Assembly (NCBI RefSeq): GCF_964656455.1 | Contig: NC_135712.1 | Location: 70,623,239 to 70,687,238, forward strand | DNA from: Halichoerus grypus | Lineage: Eukaryota > Chordata > Mammalia > Carnivora > Phocidae | Direction: 5' to 3' | Length of the DNA stretch: 64,000 bases | In this document: positions 21,289-31,757 of the stretch, one piece after another | How the letters are laid out: the number at the start of each line of letters is the position of its first letter | Numbering within the stretch: the stretch's first letter is position 1 | The notes under the pieces: model-generated | Databases searched by the model: none | Seen by the model: only the letters and a program-made list of their open reading frames with translations | What the model was told of the DNA's origin: nothing | Made by a program: the position numbers and the translations under genes

Positions 21289-22463
21289 GTTTCTGACACC
21301 AGTACCTCTGAGTTACCATCTTTCTCCAAAGACCCCTTTGTTTAAAGCTTTTCAGCTTCTCTGATTATTTTGAGGAGAAAATTCTCAATTACATGCTAAT
21401 GTATGTATAACACTCTTAACACTTACTGATAGCACCTTTAGCAAAGAGGGTGCAGTCCCCGCTCTGTAGTAGCAGTGGTGAGATGGGGTGGGGCGGTGAG
21501 AGTGTGGGAGTGAGGTGATATTCAGGGTGCCCCTGGATATTAGAAATCCAGCATCCTTTCCTGAAAATGAATCAAAACCCTCCCACACAACAAAACCAAA
21601 ACTCAAGTCAGAGTTATTCCTTAGTATTACCAAACTTTCAGTATGAGATCTTTTAATGTATAAAAATACCCCTAGATTGGCCTTTACGTGTGGTTGTGTT
21701 TTACTACCCGCTGATTAAGACATTACATCATGACAGAAAACTATTTAGAATTAATCACCCTTAAAAAAAAAGTTTTATTTTATTAATACAGGAAAATCTA
21801 CATGCATTTGGGAAAAAAAGTAGTATACATATATGTTTAAGTGTTGGATGATCTAACAAAACTAGGGATGCTGCTGCACACCTGAACGATTTTGATTTTT
21901 GTGACGACAGGGACATGGAAATGTCAGGACTTCAAGGAGGAGAGACACTCACCTTCTCTTCCCCGTCCATTGCAAAAGCAAGCAACACCCGCACAACCCC
22001 TCACTGAGGCCATTCCTTGGCCTGCATGTTGCCATCTTCCATTCAAGCGGTCCTAAGCCCAGAACTGAGGTGGGCATGGGGATGGGTATGGAAAGTGCTC
22101 CCCAGGATCGGGACACCCTGTCCGAAAGGAGTAAATGTTCCCAACCCTTTCAGCCCGCAGGACCATCCACTTGGTCTTCTTTCACCTTACTTGGCTCAGT
22201 GAAGCCGGGGGTTCTCCATACTATTTTGTGGAAACAGAAAAAGCAGCAAGCATACTTTCTAAAACAAAGAGGAATTTTTACAGCTGATATGCATTCTCCT
22301 TCCTCACTGTTAGTGTTCTCTTGTTCTAGAATACAGTCTTGATTCATGTTGCTTTTATGAAATGAATCTGTTTTCACCACTTATTTATTATAACTAGGTA
22401 TGCACAGAGAAAAACCAGACAAAAAGCTATATCGTATTTCTGCCTAAAAAGGAACAGTGTATA
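21289..22463. other. Intron sequence, no gene seen
   Basis: Mixed composition. Nothing recognisable as coding or repeat, apart from an A-rich tract near 21764. Confidence 0.4.
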
Positions 22464-22580
22464 GGGGCGACTGGCTGGCTCTGTTGGTCGAACATGCGAC
22501 TCTTGATCTCGGGGTCAAAAGTTCAAGCCCCACGTTGGGCATAAAGATTACTTAAAATAAATAAGTTAGTTTTTAAAAAA
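22464..22580 (+). repeat. Carnivore SINE, short old type
   Basis: GGGGCGACTGGCTGGCTCTG head, GTTCAAGCCCCACGTTGGGC, ending AGATTACTTAAAATAAATAA. Confidence 0.9.
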
Positions 22581-23490
22581 GGAAAACTGGGATTGATATG
22601 GTTGAATCCCAGGTCTCCATGATAGCCAATTAGAATCTCAGGATAAATGATTGCACAGGGATGCCATGAAGAACTGGAGGTCCTAATATTTCAAGGACTT
22701 CTTAGAGAAGAACCAGCAAGGACATTTTGTGATGACTGAACACAAACAGAATAGTTAGAAGATGAAGAAGAAATATAAATGCAATACTAAGAGGACTTCA
22801 CTGTAACAGAAGGTAGGCTTTAGAGTCTTCGTATCTCCAGGTGAGATGTGTTACGACATGATACAGGACTTATGTCCTGCTCGCACCTGGGTCACTAGTG
22901 TCTTGTCTTTCAAAGCTTTTTATTAATTAGAAGCTCACAATCTCTGGCATCAGCCATGATCATGAAAGCCATGACTGGATAAACTATAGAGAGACCTTAT
23001 AGAAATTGTTAACTGAATAAAAGAATATAGAACTGTAGACTCTGATTAAAAGAGAAGAGGACTTACCATTTTTTGCCTCCACACTTAGAAGGAACTCTTC
23101 AATTTTGTTATCTGGCTTAAGAAGATGCAAACGGAGTCTGTTGATGCCATCTGCTTCTCGTGTCAGGACCTCAGCTCTTATAGAGGGGACTTTCCCAGTG
23201 GTCACCCAGACCCGGAGGAGACGTGATACTTATTCAAACCCTATTTGGGTTGATTCGCAGTTCCTCTGTGGCTCCTGCAAGTGGTTCACAGTCCATGAAA
23301 TGGGAACCATGGATCCAGGCCCTGTTAATTATAGTGAGGGGAGGTTCCAGGTTACCTCATTTAAATTATTAATGTCATACTGCCTTGTGTGCCCTCCATG
23401 ATAATTATTTTCTTTTCGCTTCTCTTTCTTGGAGATTACACATAACAACCACTCAACCAGCTCAGTGGTGTTTGAAACTCATAAATAATA
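22581..23490. other. Intron sequence with one uncertain minus-strand open frame
   Basis: On the minus strand an open stretch from about 23230 to 23060 reads EVLTREADGINRLRLHLLK ... and meets GGTAAGT (plus strand ACTTACC at 23062-23068), which looks like a splice donor. I find no matching acceptor or family, so no gene is claimed. Confidence 0.3.
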
Positions 23491-23494
23491 ATTA

Positions 23495-23722
23495 TGTTAT
23501 TAACTATCCTCATAGTTAATGAAGCACTTTCACATATATTGCTTGATCTCATAAAAACTCTGAATAGTTATTATTATCCCCATTTTATAGAGGGATTATC
23601 TGAGTCTTAGAGACTTTATATGAATTGCTCAAGGACGAAGAACAAATACTGGGGCCAGAATTCAAACCCTGGTCTGCCTGGTTCTAAATCCCATAATTTT
23701 CCCGTGCTGCCTCATGAGAGGA
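23495..23722 (-). repeat. MIR
   Basis: Reverse-complement MIR: TATTATCCCCATTTTATAGA, GAGTCTTAGAGACTTTAT, AGAATTCAAACCCTGGTCTG, CCGTGCTGCCTC. Confidence 0.75.
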
Positions 23723-24050
23723 GTTGCCCAGAGGGAACAGCAATAATTTTTTTTTCCTGGTTGGCTGGGTTTAGGAGGAAGGCGTAAATATATTTTAAAT
23801 TTGCAAAAATTTTCTCATCGACCCAGAAATTAAAATTATACTCTGGGCATGACATCAGGCCCATCTAGCATTCCAGTCTAAAGAGTTACATTCTCCCTGA
23901 AGAAATCGTAATCTTGCCCTGTACACATCTAGATTTGGCATTTCAGTATAAATTGAAATGGCTTTTCTGGAAGGGTCATTGTCACAGCAGCATGTACCAT
24001 CCCAAGCCTGACAGAGGGGGTGAGGGAGGAAGGGGGGGGGGCAAGTCCAT

Positions 24051-24240
24051 GGTTGCCATTTCCCTGTTTGTCTTCGATAAAATATAGGACGCCCAGTGAA
24101 ACTTGAATGTCAGATAAACAATGAATTTCTTTAGTGTAAGTATGACGCAAATATTGCAAGGGACGTATTTACATTAAAAAGTTATTTGTTGTTTATCTTA
24201 CATTCAAATGGCATCCTGTAATTTGCTAAGTCTGGCAACC
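24051..24240. mobile_element. Palindromic DNA-transposon relic (MITE-like), family not named
   Basis: Starts GGTTGCCA and ends TGGCAACC. The two halves are near reverse complements: CAGATAAACAATGAATTTCT on the left pairs with the AGTTATTTGTTGTTTATCTT stretch on the right, and AGGACGCCC pairs with GGCATCCT. This is the layout of a non-autonomous cut-and-paste element. Confidence 0.65.
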
Positions 24241-24275
24241 TTATCTCAAGGTGGGCAGTGATCCCAAGGTTGTTT

Positions 24276-24277
<2 letters not shown>

Positions 24278-24309
<32 letters not shown>
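24278..24309 (+). repeat. (GT)n microsatellite
   Basis: About 16 GT units. Confidence 0.95.
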
Positions 24310-24312
<3 letters not shown>

Positions 24313-24949
24313 ATCCTAAGGACAAAGCCCATATGGCTCTGCTTTTGCCATCTGTGCCCTGTACATGCCATGAGGTAGTAGTTCCGTACCGGTGCAGAAG
24401 CGGAAGGAGGGCTAGGACGGGGATTCCCAGTGTCCAGCAAAGACTGATGAATTCTGAGTGAGAGGTTCCCTCTGTGGTAAGGAGAGCTGACCTGACCTGA
24501 AGTGAAGGCTAAAGTTAATTTACCTGGTTTCACTTTGCTTTTCCGCTAGTCTGTTTTCACTGGTGAGTATTCAGATCTGACCAGGAAGTTAAAGTTAGCC
24601 TCAGAGATGTGTAAACTCATTCAAAGAAAGAGAAAGAGGAAGGGGCCCAAGGTGGCCTGGATGTGTGAGGCAGAAAGGTCTGTGGGTCTTCTGGAATAGG
24701 TGAGGAGGTTCATATTAGGGAGCAGGCCCTGTGGTCCCTCCCGGGGGCATGTCAAGGAGAGGATGGTGCAGATGAAATGCTGGTGCCAGGCACTTGCCTC
24801 TGGTTGTGAGGAACAATGCCACTGGGCTATCAGCCCTCCCAACAAGAGGGCAGTCAGTTGAACAGCACCTTCAGGGAGAGAAATTATGCTGCGTACTCAT
24901 CCTGGAGCTCAGGGAGGGGAGCTTGGGGGCTGCTCTCAGCCCTATTCCT
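24310..24949. other. Intron sequence, no gene seen
   Basis: No recognisable gene or repeat. Confidence 0.4.
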
Positions 24950-25078
24950 AAGTTGATCTGGAGCCTGGAATAAGCCCTTATTATTTCTGGGCCTTTGAAT
25001 GTTCTCCTGTAAAACTGTGATGGCAGAGGATATACCAGATTTCCATTATGGTTTCTCTTAGTTCTAAAATTCTGTTGG
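24950..25078 (+). repeat. MIR-like fragment
   Basis: TTATTTCTGGGCCTTTGAAT, then TGTAAAACTGTGATGGCAG and GGTTTCTCTTAGTTCTAAAA fit a diverged MIR. Confidence 0.45.
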
Positions 25079-25806
25079 TATATGTATAATGTTAAGCCTT
25101 CTCATGGTTCCTGTTCTGTGTTCACTGGCCAGGTAAGAGGGCTGGCGACCACACTTCATCAATAATCCTTATTATATCTGAAGATGACTTTTCATTTGCC
25201 CCTCAGTTTTTTTCTCTTATCCAGGCAAAACATCAAAGTCCTTTTTTTCAAAGGGCTATATTCAAATGAGTTAACCAATGAGATCTACTCTCCTAAAAGC
25301 CTCGTGTCAACACAATAATTAGTAACTCTGTGGGACCAGAAGCTACAATTAATATTTCAATCCCAGTTCACCATTCTTTCATTCATTCATTTGTGCAGCA
25401 AATATTTATCGAGCTCAGGAGAGGCATCAGGCAGATTTGCGCTTTGGGAGGAAAACTTCAACAGAATGACAAAACATGGCAAACTCCAGGTGACCTGAGA
25501 CCTGCTTCCTCAAGTCCTTTGGCTCTCTCTTCCGCTGGTGGGCTCTTCAAAGTTTCAGTGTTCGGCCACCTGTCCATCAAATGGTAGAAGCAAAACAAAA
25601 ATAAGTTCTAGCCTCCAGTTGCAGGGAAAGGTTGAAAGTGTTGGCTAACCTGAGGTATTTGAAGAATCTGTGGGTTTCCACCTTCTTCCAGCTGTGGGCC
25701 TCCAAGACCAGACATAGCGGGGAACCGGCTCCTTCTACTAAGAGTGCAGAGCAGCCCTTGGGGATGTCCTTCTCTGACCCACTTTTTCTCTGCCCTCTGT
25801 CCACAG
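25079..25806. other. End of NRROS intron 1
   Basis: No gene seen. TTCATTCATTCATTTGTGCAG near 25377 (ATTCATTCATTTGTGCAGCA) resembles a short L2-type relic. The stretch 25765-25806 is the pyrimidine-rich acceptor of exon 2. Confidence 0.5.
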
Positions 25807-25924
25807 TGCTGCACTTGAGATGGAGTTACTGCCCCTCTGGCTCTGCCTGGGTTTTCAGTTCTTGACATTGGGATGGAGAAATCGAAATGGAATGGCCACA
25901 GCTTCCCAAGGGGGCTGCCTGTTG
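25807..25924 (+). other. NRROS: NRROS exon 2
   Basis: Acceptor TGTCCACAG|TGCTGC and donor CTGTTG|GTGAGT are both strong. It holds 13 bases of 5' UTR and the first 35 codons, including the signal peptide. The start ATG at 25820 has G at -3 and G at +4, a good Kozak context. Confidence 0.95.
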
Positions 25925-28900
25925 GTGAGTTTTCCAGGGAACTCTGAGCTGTCGGTTGCTTCTGTCCTGACAAGGATCGGTCCATTGGGAAATCTGGTGG
26001 ATTGTCCATCAAAGAGGGCAGGGAATGAAGGAGTCTGGATCACCTTGCAGCTGCCTACGTGCTGCCGTGTGCAAGCTGCTCCTTAACCAAAGGTTAGGAC
26101 GATGCCTGGGGAAGGCCGGGCAGTCCCTGCCCCATCTTTTTCATACCTGCCGAAGACAGGAGGCCCCTGAGGTCAGTCACCCAGAACAAGAAGACCTTGT
26201 TAAAAATCTGGATGATCGAGCTCCACCCATGGTATCAGAATCCCTGAGTAGGGCGTAGTACAGTTGGAGAAGCCCTGACTCAGAGCTTGTGTATGAGCCA
26301 ATAGCAAGCGCTCAACAGCCGTGCTGCAGAGTGACATCCTAGATCACGTTCAGGCTGAAGAAGGTCCAGGGAGTGGAGAGCTGAGCTTTTACAGTTTGCC
26401 CTCCCCGGGGCTTTCAGCCTGTATGTGGAAACAGACTTGGCTCATAACAACTGAGCACATTTCTGGAAATTTTCTCCCTTGCCTATAAGTCTATGATATC
26501 AAAAGTCTGCTTGGGAAACATACATTTAATAAACATTCCTTGAGTCCTATTATATGGCAGGCACTGGGAAGACAAATTGAATGTTGGGGTAATACCTACA
26601 TTCATCGCTGATAAATCTCAAAAACCCAGCTGGTCGTGGTTCTTAACCACTTTTAGTAACCTCTAACCACTATGCTGTAATATACTCCAGTAGGGAGTGG
26701 GGCTTATGAGCCAGAGCAGGGTTAACCCCCCCCTTACTGGCTGGTGACATTGGTGGGAGAGGGGGCACTCTGTGTCTCAGTTTCTTCCTCTGTAAGATAC
26801 CGAATAGTGGTACCAGCCAATAATACCATAACACTGCATTGTTACGATGATTAAATGAGTTAGTATATAAAGCTCTCAGAACAGTGCCTTGTGTGTAGTA
26901 AGAGCTCTACGTTTTATCTAGTATTGCTGTTGTTAGTCTCTGCTACAACTTCAGGCTTCCATTATCCCCTTACAGAGACAATCGAAGATTAACTTCACGG
27001 TAGCTAATTCAGGAGGGAATCAGGCATAGAACGAGGAAGGAAGAAAGTGTGAGTTCTTTGATAGCCTTTCAGGGTTCAGGCTAGACATTTGCCTGACCCT
27101 CTCCAGCCTGGTGGGCAGGAGCGGGGGTGGGCTGCCAGGGAGCTCAAAGAGTGGATTCCCTGTGGCTCTTTAAAGCCTGAGAGTTTGCGAGTCCAGCTAT
27201 CTGCAGTGCCCCTCCTTGCCTAAGCCACGTGTTATCATAAAGTGGACATGATGAGGTTTCCTTGGGCTCTAACAGCCATGTGGTCCAGAGCTGCAGCTGC
27301 TGTACTGAAACAGGGTCCCACAGCTTGAAGAAAGCCCCTAACCACAACATTCTCCAGAGAGTCCCTGTTAGGGGGAGACCAACACTTATTCAAATAAGGA
27401 AATACATTATTTCTGCATGGGGAGACGTAGTTTTGTAAAGACTCAGTTATCCCCCCAGTTAACCCGTAATTGTAATGCAATCCCAATCAAAATTCCAAAG
27501 ACTTTTGAGGGGAGGGGAAGAGTGAAAAGAACTTGACAAAGTCATTCTGATGTTCATCTGGAAATTAGAAACAACTCCAATGCTCAGCAATAGATTAATT
27601 AATCAAATCATGCTAATCATCATAGCTAACATTTATCAAGCACTTACGTCCCAGGTTCTGTTTTGTTTTACATAAACAATCACATTGAGTTCTCAAGAAA
27701 AAAAAAACCGTATGAGAAAATTATAATTTCCATTTTACAGGGGGAATAATGAAGGTCCCGACTGGTTAGGTAACAGCCCAAAGTCACCCATTTGTTGAAA
27801 AGCAGAACCAAAATGGACTGACCCTAGAACTCTTGCTCTTTAGCACTGTGCTATTCATGCAATGAACTAATATACAGTTGCTTAACAGAATGTGGTCAGA
27901 TTTATTTTTCTTGCCACAGCGATATGTCTGTACACATTATCGAGGGTGGTAAAAGTAGATTACTGGACAGTTTGCAGAGTGTGGTCTCATTAAAAAAAAT
28001 TTTTTTTTTCCATAATCACTGGCCTTATCCTACTGACCAATCCTTGAAAAAGAAGGTCATTATTCTTCTATCTTATCCCTTAAAACTTTTTTTCCTGGAC
28101 ACCTGACATCCTGTGACTGATTTTTTTTTGCCAATCTTGTAAAACCCTGGGCTGCGCTAAAGCATCCTGAGGCTTGTGTGATTTCTGCAATAAGAACAGG
28201 GTCCTCCCATCCATCCTACCTCCTTATGCTGCACAGTCATGGTGGAACAGCACCCGGGAAGGGCACTGAATTGGGCATTAGGAGCTCTGGGCTCCTGTCC
28301 CTGCAATGCCATTGGCTCTTCACTTCTCTCCAGACCCCACTTCTCTGTACCATTCAGAGTGGTGATGAGCTCTAAAGTCCTTTTAAGCTGTAATACTGAT
28401 CAATCCAGAATGTAGAGGAGCATCCCAGGCAAAATTACTTCAGGTGAATTGAAGATGCCACAGCATCTCGGTTGTCTGGCGTTGACCCCGTTGGACGCAC
28501 AGGCGTTCCGGGAATAGCGATAAGGATGCGACAGTGGCCGTTTGCGTGAGTGGTGCTCACTGTCAGGCGCTGGGCGGCCTCCCATCCAACCCCACTGCAG
28601 TCCCCCGAGCTAGGCACTCTCTATCTTCGTCTCCATTTTTCAGAGCAAAGAACAGACTCAGGCTAAGTTATCTGCCCACGGTCACATGGGAAATAAACGG
28701 CAGAGGTGGGCTTCAGACCCGGGTACAGCCTTGGTCCTCAGTCCCTCTCACCGCTGAAACCAAACTGCGAGCACAGTTGTCACTGCTCAGAAGCCAACGG
28801 ACAGGAGCTCAGATCTCCTCTGACACGCAGTGTGTCGTGAGGGAGGCCTGGGACTCGGCTCCCAGTGACTGTTTCCACGTGATGGTAAAGAACAAAGAGA

Positions 28901-31049
28901 AGCTCCCTTCTGTTCTCCATTTCCCTATCCTTCTTTTTCTTAAAAAAAAAAGAAAAAAAGATCCCTAGAGCCACTCCCAGCAGTTGCAGGAATGGTCCGG
29001 TGAACGGGCCGGGGTTCCGCACGTAAACGGCCGCCTCGGAAGCCCCCTCCGTGCTGACCGCTGTGTTTCTGGACCTAGGTTGAGGGCGTAGCCGACTGCC
29101 GAGGGCAGAACCTGGCGTCGGTGCCCAGCCACCTCCCGCCCTCCTCCCAGGGGCTCATCCTGGACGCCAACCCGCTGAAGGCCCTGTGGAACCATTCCCT
29201 GCAGCCCTACCCGCGCCTGGAGAGCCTCAGCCTGCACGGCTGCCAGCTGGGGCGCATCGGCCGCGGCGCCTTCCGGGGCCAGGCCCGTCTGCGCAGCCTG
29301 GCGCTGCCCGACAACTCCCTCTCCGAGAGCTACAGGGACACGGCGGCCGCCTTCCGCCGCCTGCAGGCCCTGCGCAGGCTCGACCTGTCGGGGAACTCCC
29401 TGACGGAAGACATGGCGGCCCTCATGCTCCGGAACCTGTCTTCGCTGGAGTCCGTGTCCCTGGCGAGGAACACCATCATGAGGCTCGACGACTCGGTCTT
29501 CGAGGGCCTGGGGCGCCTCAGGGAGCTGGATCTGCAGAGAAACTACATCTTTGAGATCGAGGGTGGCGCGTTCGACGGCTTGACCGAGCTGAGACGCCTC
29601 AACCTGGCCTATAACAACCTGCCTTGCATCGTGGACTTCAGCCTGCGCCAGCTGCGCTTCCTCAACGTCAGCTACAACGCCCTGGAGTGGTTCCTGGCGT
29701 CCGGCGCCGAGGCTGCCTTCGAGCTGGAGACGCTGGACCTCTCTCACAACCAGCTGCTCTTCTTCCCGCTCCTGCCCCAGTGCGGCAAGCTGCACACCCT
29801 CCTGCTGCGGGACAACAACATGGGCTTCTACAGGGACCTGTACAACGCCTCCTCGCCTCGGGAGATGGTGGCCCAGTTCCTCCTGGTGGACGGCAACGTG
29901 ACCAACATCACCACCGTCAACCTCTGGGAAGAGTTTGCTTCCAGCGAGCTCGCCGATCTGCGCTTCCTGGATATGAGCCAGAACCAGTTCCAGTACCTGC
30001 CCGACGGCTTCCTGAGGAAGATGCCTTCCCTCTCCCACCTGAACCTCCAGCAGAATTGCCTGGTGACGCTTCACATCCGAGAGCACGAGCCCCCCGGGGC
30101 GCTCACGGAGCTGGACCTGAGCCACAACCAGCTGTCGGAGCTGCACCTGGCCCCGGGCCCCCCCGGCTGCCTCAGGAGCCTCCGCTCACTCAACCTGAGC
30201 TCCAACCGGCTCAGGGGCGTCCCCGCCGGCCTTTTCGCGGACGCCGGTAACATCACTACAGTTGACATGAGCCACAACGAGATCTCCCTGTGCCCCCAGC
30301 CAGCTGCCTTGGCCCGCCCGGGCCCCCCGCGCTGTGTGGACTTCCGGAACGTGGCATCTTTGAGGAGCCTGTCTCTGGAGGGCTGCGGGCTGCGGGCCCT
30401 ACACGACTGTGCGTTCCGGGGGACCGCCCTCACCCACCTAGACCTGTCGGGCAACTGGGGCGTGCTGAACGGCACCGTCGCCCCGCTCCGGGATATTGCC
30501 CGCACCTTGCAGGTCCTGTCTCTCAGGAACATGGGCCTCAGGTCCGGCTTCGTGGAGCTGGACTTCTCTGGGTTTGGGAACCTGAGGGACCTGGACCTGT
30601 CGGGGAATTCTCTGAGCAGTTTCCCCCGCTTCAGGGGCAGCCTGGCCCTGCAGACCCTGGATCTCCGCAGAAACTCGCTCACGGCCCTTCCCCAGAGGGC
30701 GCTGTCCGAGCAGCTCAGCAGAAGCCTGCGGACCATCTACCTCAGTCAGAATCCTTACGACTGCTGCGGGGTGGAGGGCTGGGGGTCCCTGCAGCGCCTG
30801 CACACCATTGCCGACCTGCACATGCTCACTTGCAACCTCTCCTCCAAGGTCATCCGCCTGCTGGAGCTGCCCGGAGGCGCGCCTCGGGACTGCAAATGGG
30901 AGCGGGTGGACATGGGCCTGCTGTACCTCGTGCTCATCCTTCCCAGCTGCCTCACCCTGCTGGTGGCCTGCACCGTCATCTTCCTCACTTTCCGGAAGCC
31001 TCTGCTTCAGGTCATCAAGAGTCGCTGCCATTGGTCTTCCATATACTGA
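25820..31049 (+). CDS. NRROS: Leucine-rich repeat protein NRROS/LRRC33 (join 25820-25924, 29079-31049)
   Basis: Single-pass membrane protein of myeloid cells and microglia. The family tethers latent TGF-beta1 for integrin activation and is reported to restrain NADPH-oxidase ROS. The joined CDS encodes 691 residues, close to the family's usual length. Signal peptide about 1-18 ([18 protein letters not shown]). LRR N-cap with Cys33 and Cys42, then about 20 leucine-rich repeats to about residue 590. LRR C-cap with Cys597, Cys598, Cys620 and Cys640. Transmembrane segment about 648-673, and an 18-residue tail ending SRCHWSSIY. About ten N-glycosylation sequons are visible. Cys218 and Cys362 fit the two ectodomain cysteines I recall as binding the TGF-beta prodomain (200 and 344 without the signal peptide). 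The exons join in phase 0, and I see no frameshift. The paralogue LRRC32/GARP is excluded because the N-terminus and tail match NRROS. Confidence 0.97.
26160..26285 (+). mobile_element. MER5-type hAT transposon relic
   Basis: TTGTTAAAAATCTGGATGAT, CTCCACCCATGGTATCAGAA and GGAGAAGCCCTGACTC follow the MER5A order, diverged. Confidence 0.5.
26286..26699. other. Intron 2 sequence, no gene seen
   Basis: Near 26520-26575, AATAAACATTCCTTGAGTCC with ATGGCAGGCACTGGGAAGAC is an L2/MIR3-type relic. Confidence 0.45.
26700..26935 (+). repeat. MIR
   Basis: TGTGTCTCAGTTTCTTCCTC, TGTAAGATACCGAATAGTGG, ATTAAATGAGTTAGTATATA, CTCAGAACAGTGCCTTGTGT. Confidence 0.75.
26940..27470. other. Intron 2 sequence, no gene seen
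   Basis: No recognisable gene or repeat. Confidence 0.4.
27472..27570 (+). repeat. L1 ORF2 fragment
   Basis: ATGCAATCCCAATCAAAATT, AGTCATTCTGATGTTCATCT and GGAAATTAGAAAC are from the L1 reverse-transcriptase thumb region. Too short and broken to code. Confidence 0.75.
27605..27862 (-). repeat. MIR
   Basis: AACATTTATCAAGCACTTAC, TTCCATTTTACAGGGGGAAT, GTAACAGCCCAAAGTCACCC, CTCTTTAGCACTGTGCTATT. Confidence 0.75.
28240..28395 (+). repeat. MIR-like fragment
   Basis: GAATTGGGCATTAGGAGCTC ... CCATTGGCTCTTCACTTCTC ... GAGCTCTAAAGTCCTTTTAA fits a MIR with the Na/variant middle lost. Confidence 0.5.
28590..28745 (-). repeat. MIR
   Basis: GTCTCCATTTTTCAGAGCAA, GAACAGACTCAGGCTAAGTT, CTGCCCACGGTCACATGGG, TTCAGACCCGGGTACAG. 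Confidence 0.65.
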
Positions 31050-31290
31050 CCTGGCTACGTGCCCAGGTGAGAAGCTGGGCCCGCGCGTGGAAGAACACGT
31101 TCTCCGCCAGATCTCCAGATCTGATGCGGAGGACAAAGCTGGTGAATTGAGGTTTAAGTTAAAAGTTTAAAATGTTTCCATCCCTCGTTGTCCCCAAGCC
31201 CTTCCTCCAGCATTGTGATTCACCCTCATCATCCTGGTAAAATATTTATTAAGCGATGTTCTGTGACAATAAAACACATGTCTCTTAAAT
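29079..31290 (+). other. NRROS: NRROS exon 3 with 3' UTR
   Basis: A single exon carries residues 36-691, the stop TGA at 31047-31049 and a short 3' UTR. The coding part is very GC- and CpG-rich, unlike its surroundings. The 3' end is inferred from AATAAA at 31268-31273, with a T/GT-rich stretch after it (CTTGTGTTTTCTC near 31312). Confidence 0.88.
31268..31273 (+). terminator. NRROS: NRROS poly(A) signal
   Basis: Canonical AATAAA, 219 bases after the stop codon; the only one close behind the CDS. Confidence 0.75.
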
Positions 31291-31559
31291 ATTTTTTAAA
31301 TCAAACTCGGCTTGTGTTTTCTCTTTCTTTAACGTTTTTCGGGAATTTCACCCAGATTACTTTACAGCATCCTCCCCCCGGGTGACAACATGGAGCTGAC
31401 TAGAGAGGGTAGCAGTTCAGAGCTCCCTGATGGCAAAAACAACTCCAAGAGCTTGTCCTGTGGGTGTGAGGATCCGTGCCCTGGGGGGGTGGAGGTGGGG
31501 GTTCACCAAGGACAGGAGTTTCCGAGCTGGGGGTCTGAGATAAGAGTTCTCAACTCCTG

Positions 31560-31757
31560 GGGCGCCTGGGTGGCTCAGTCGTTGAGCGTCTGCCTTCAGC
31601 TCAGGTCATGATCCCAGGGTCCTGGGCTCGAGCCCTGCATCGGGCTCCCTGCTCTGTGGGAAGCCCGCTTCTCCCTCTCCCACTCCCCCTGCTTGTGCTC
31701 CCTCTCTCGCTGTCTCTCTCTCTGTTCAAAAATAAATAAATCTTAAAAAAAAAAAAA
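31560..31757 (+). repeat. Carnivore SINE just downstream of NRROS
   Basis: GGGGCGCCTGGGTGGCTCAG head, TGCTCTGTGGGAAGCCCGC middle. TSD GAGTTCTCAACTCCTG / GAATTCTCACCTCCTG. Confidence 0.95.

Larger units (their letters stand above)
5809..25806 (+). other. NRROS: NRROS intron 1 (about 20 kb)
   Basis: Bounded by the donor GTGAGT at 5809 and a good acceptor at 25806 (long pyrimidine run ending TGTCCACAG). It is filled with SINEs, L1 and MIR relics listed separately. I found no convincing additional exon or host gene inside it. Confidence 0.6.
5701..25818 (+). other. Possible NRROS upstream ORF (split 5701-5808 + 25807-25818)
   Basis: If exon 1 ends at 5808 and exon 2 starts at 25807, the frame from ATG 5701 runs 36 codons through exon 1. 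It then reads TGC TGC ACT TGA in exon 2 and stops at 25818, with one G before the main ATG at 25820. The first ATG has a poor context (C at -3); the in-frame ATG at 5773 has A at -3. Such an arrangement could dampen translation of the main protein. It depends on the true transcription start and splicing. Confidence 0.45.
25925..29078 (+). other. NRROS: NRROS intron 2 (3.15 kb)
   Basis: Donor GTGAGT at 25925; acceptor TTTCTGGACCTAG at 29066-29078, with a weaker pyrimidine tract. Joining gives [12 protein letters not shown], which fits the family and keeps the frame. It contains MER5-like, MIR and L1 pieces listed separately. Confidence 0.95.

Noticed and set aside
28965..30146. 393-codon open frame on the minus strand opposite NRROS exon 3
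   Set aside because: Rich in Q, V, E, R and L, as expected from the reverse complement of GC-rich leucine repeats. It has no domain and no supporting splice or promoter signal.
29186..31170. Other long frames on both strands within NRROS exon 3
   Set aside because: Shadows of the real frame caused by high GC; they lack family resemblance.
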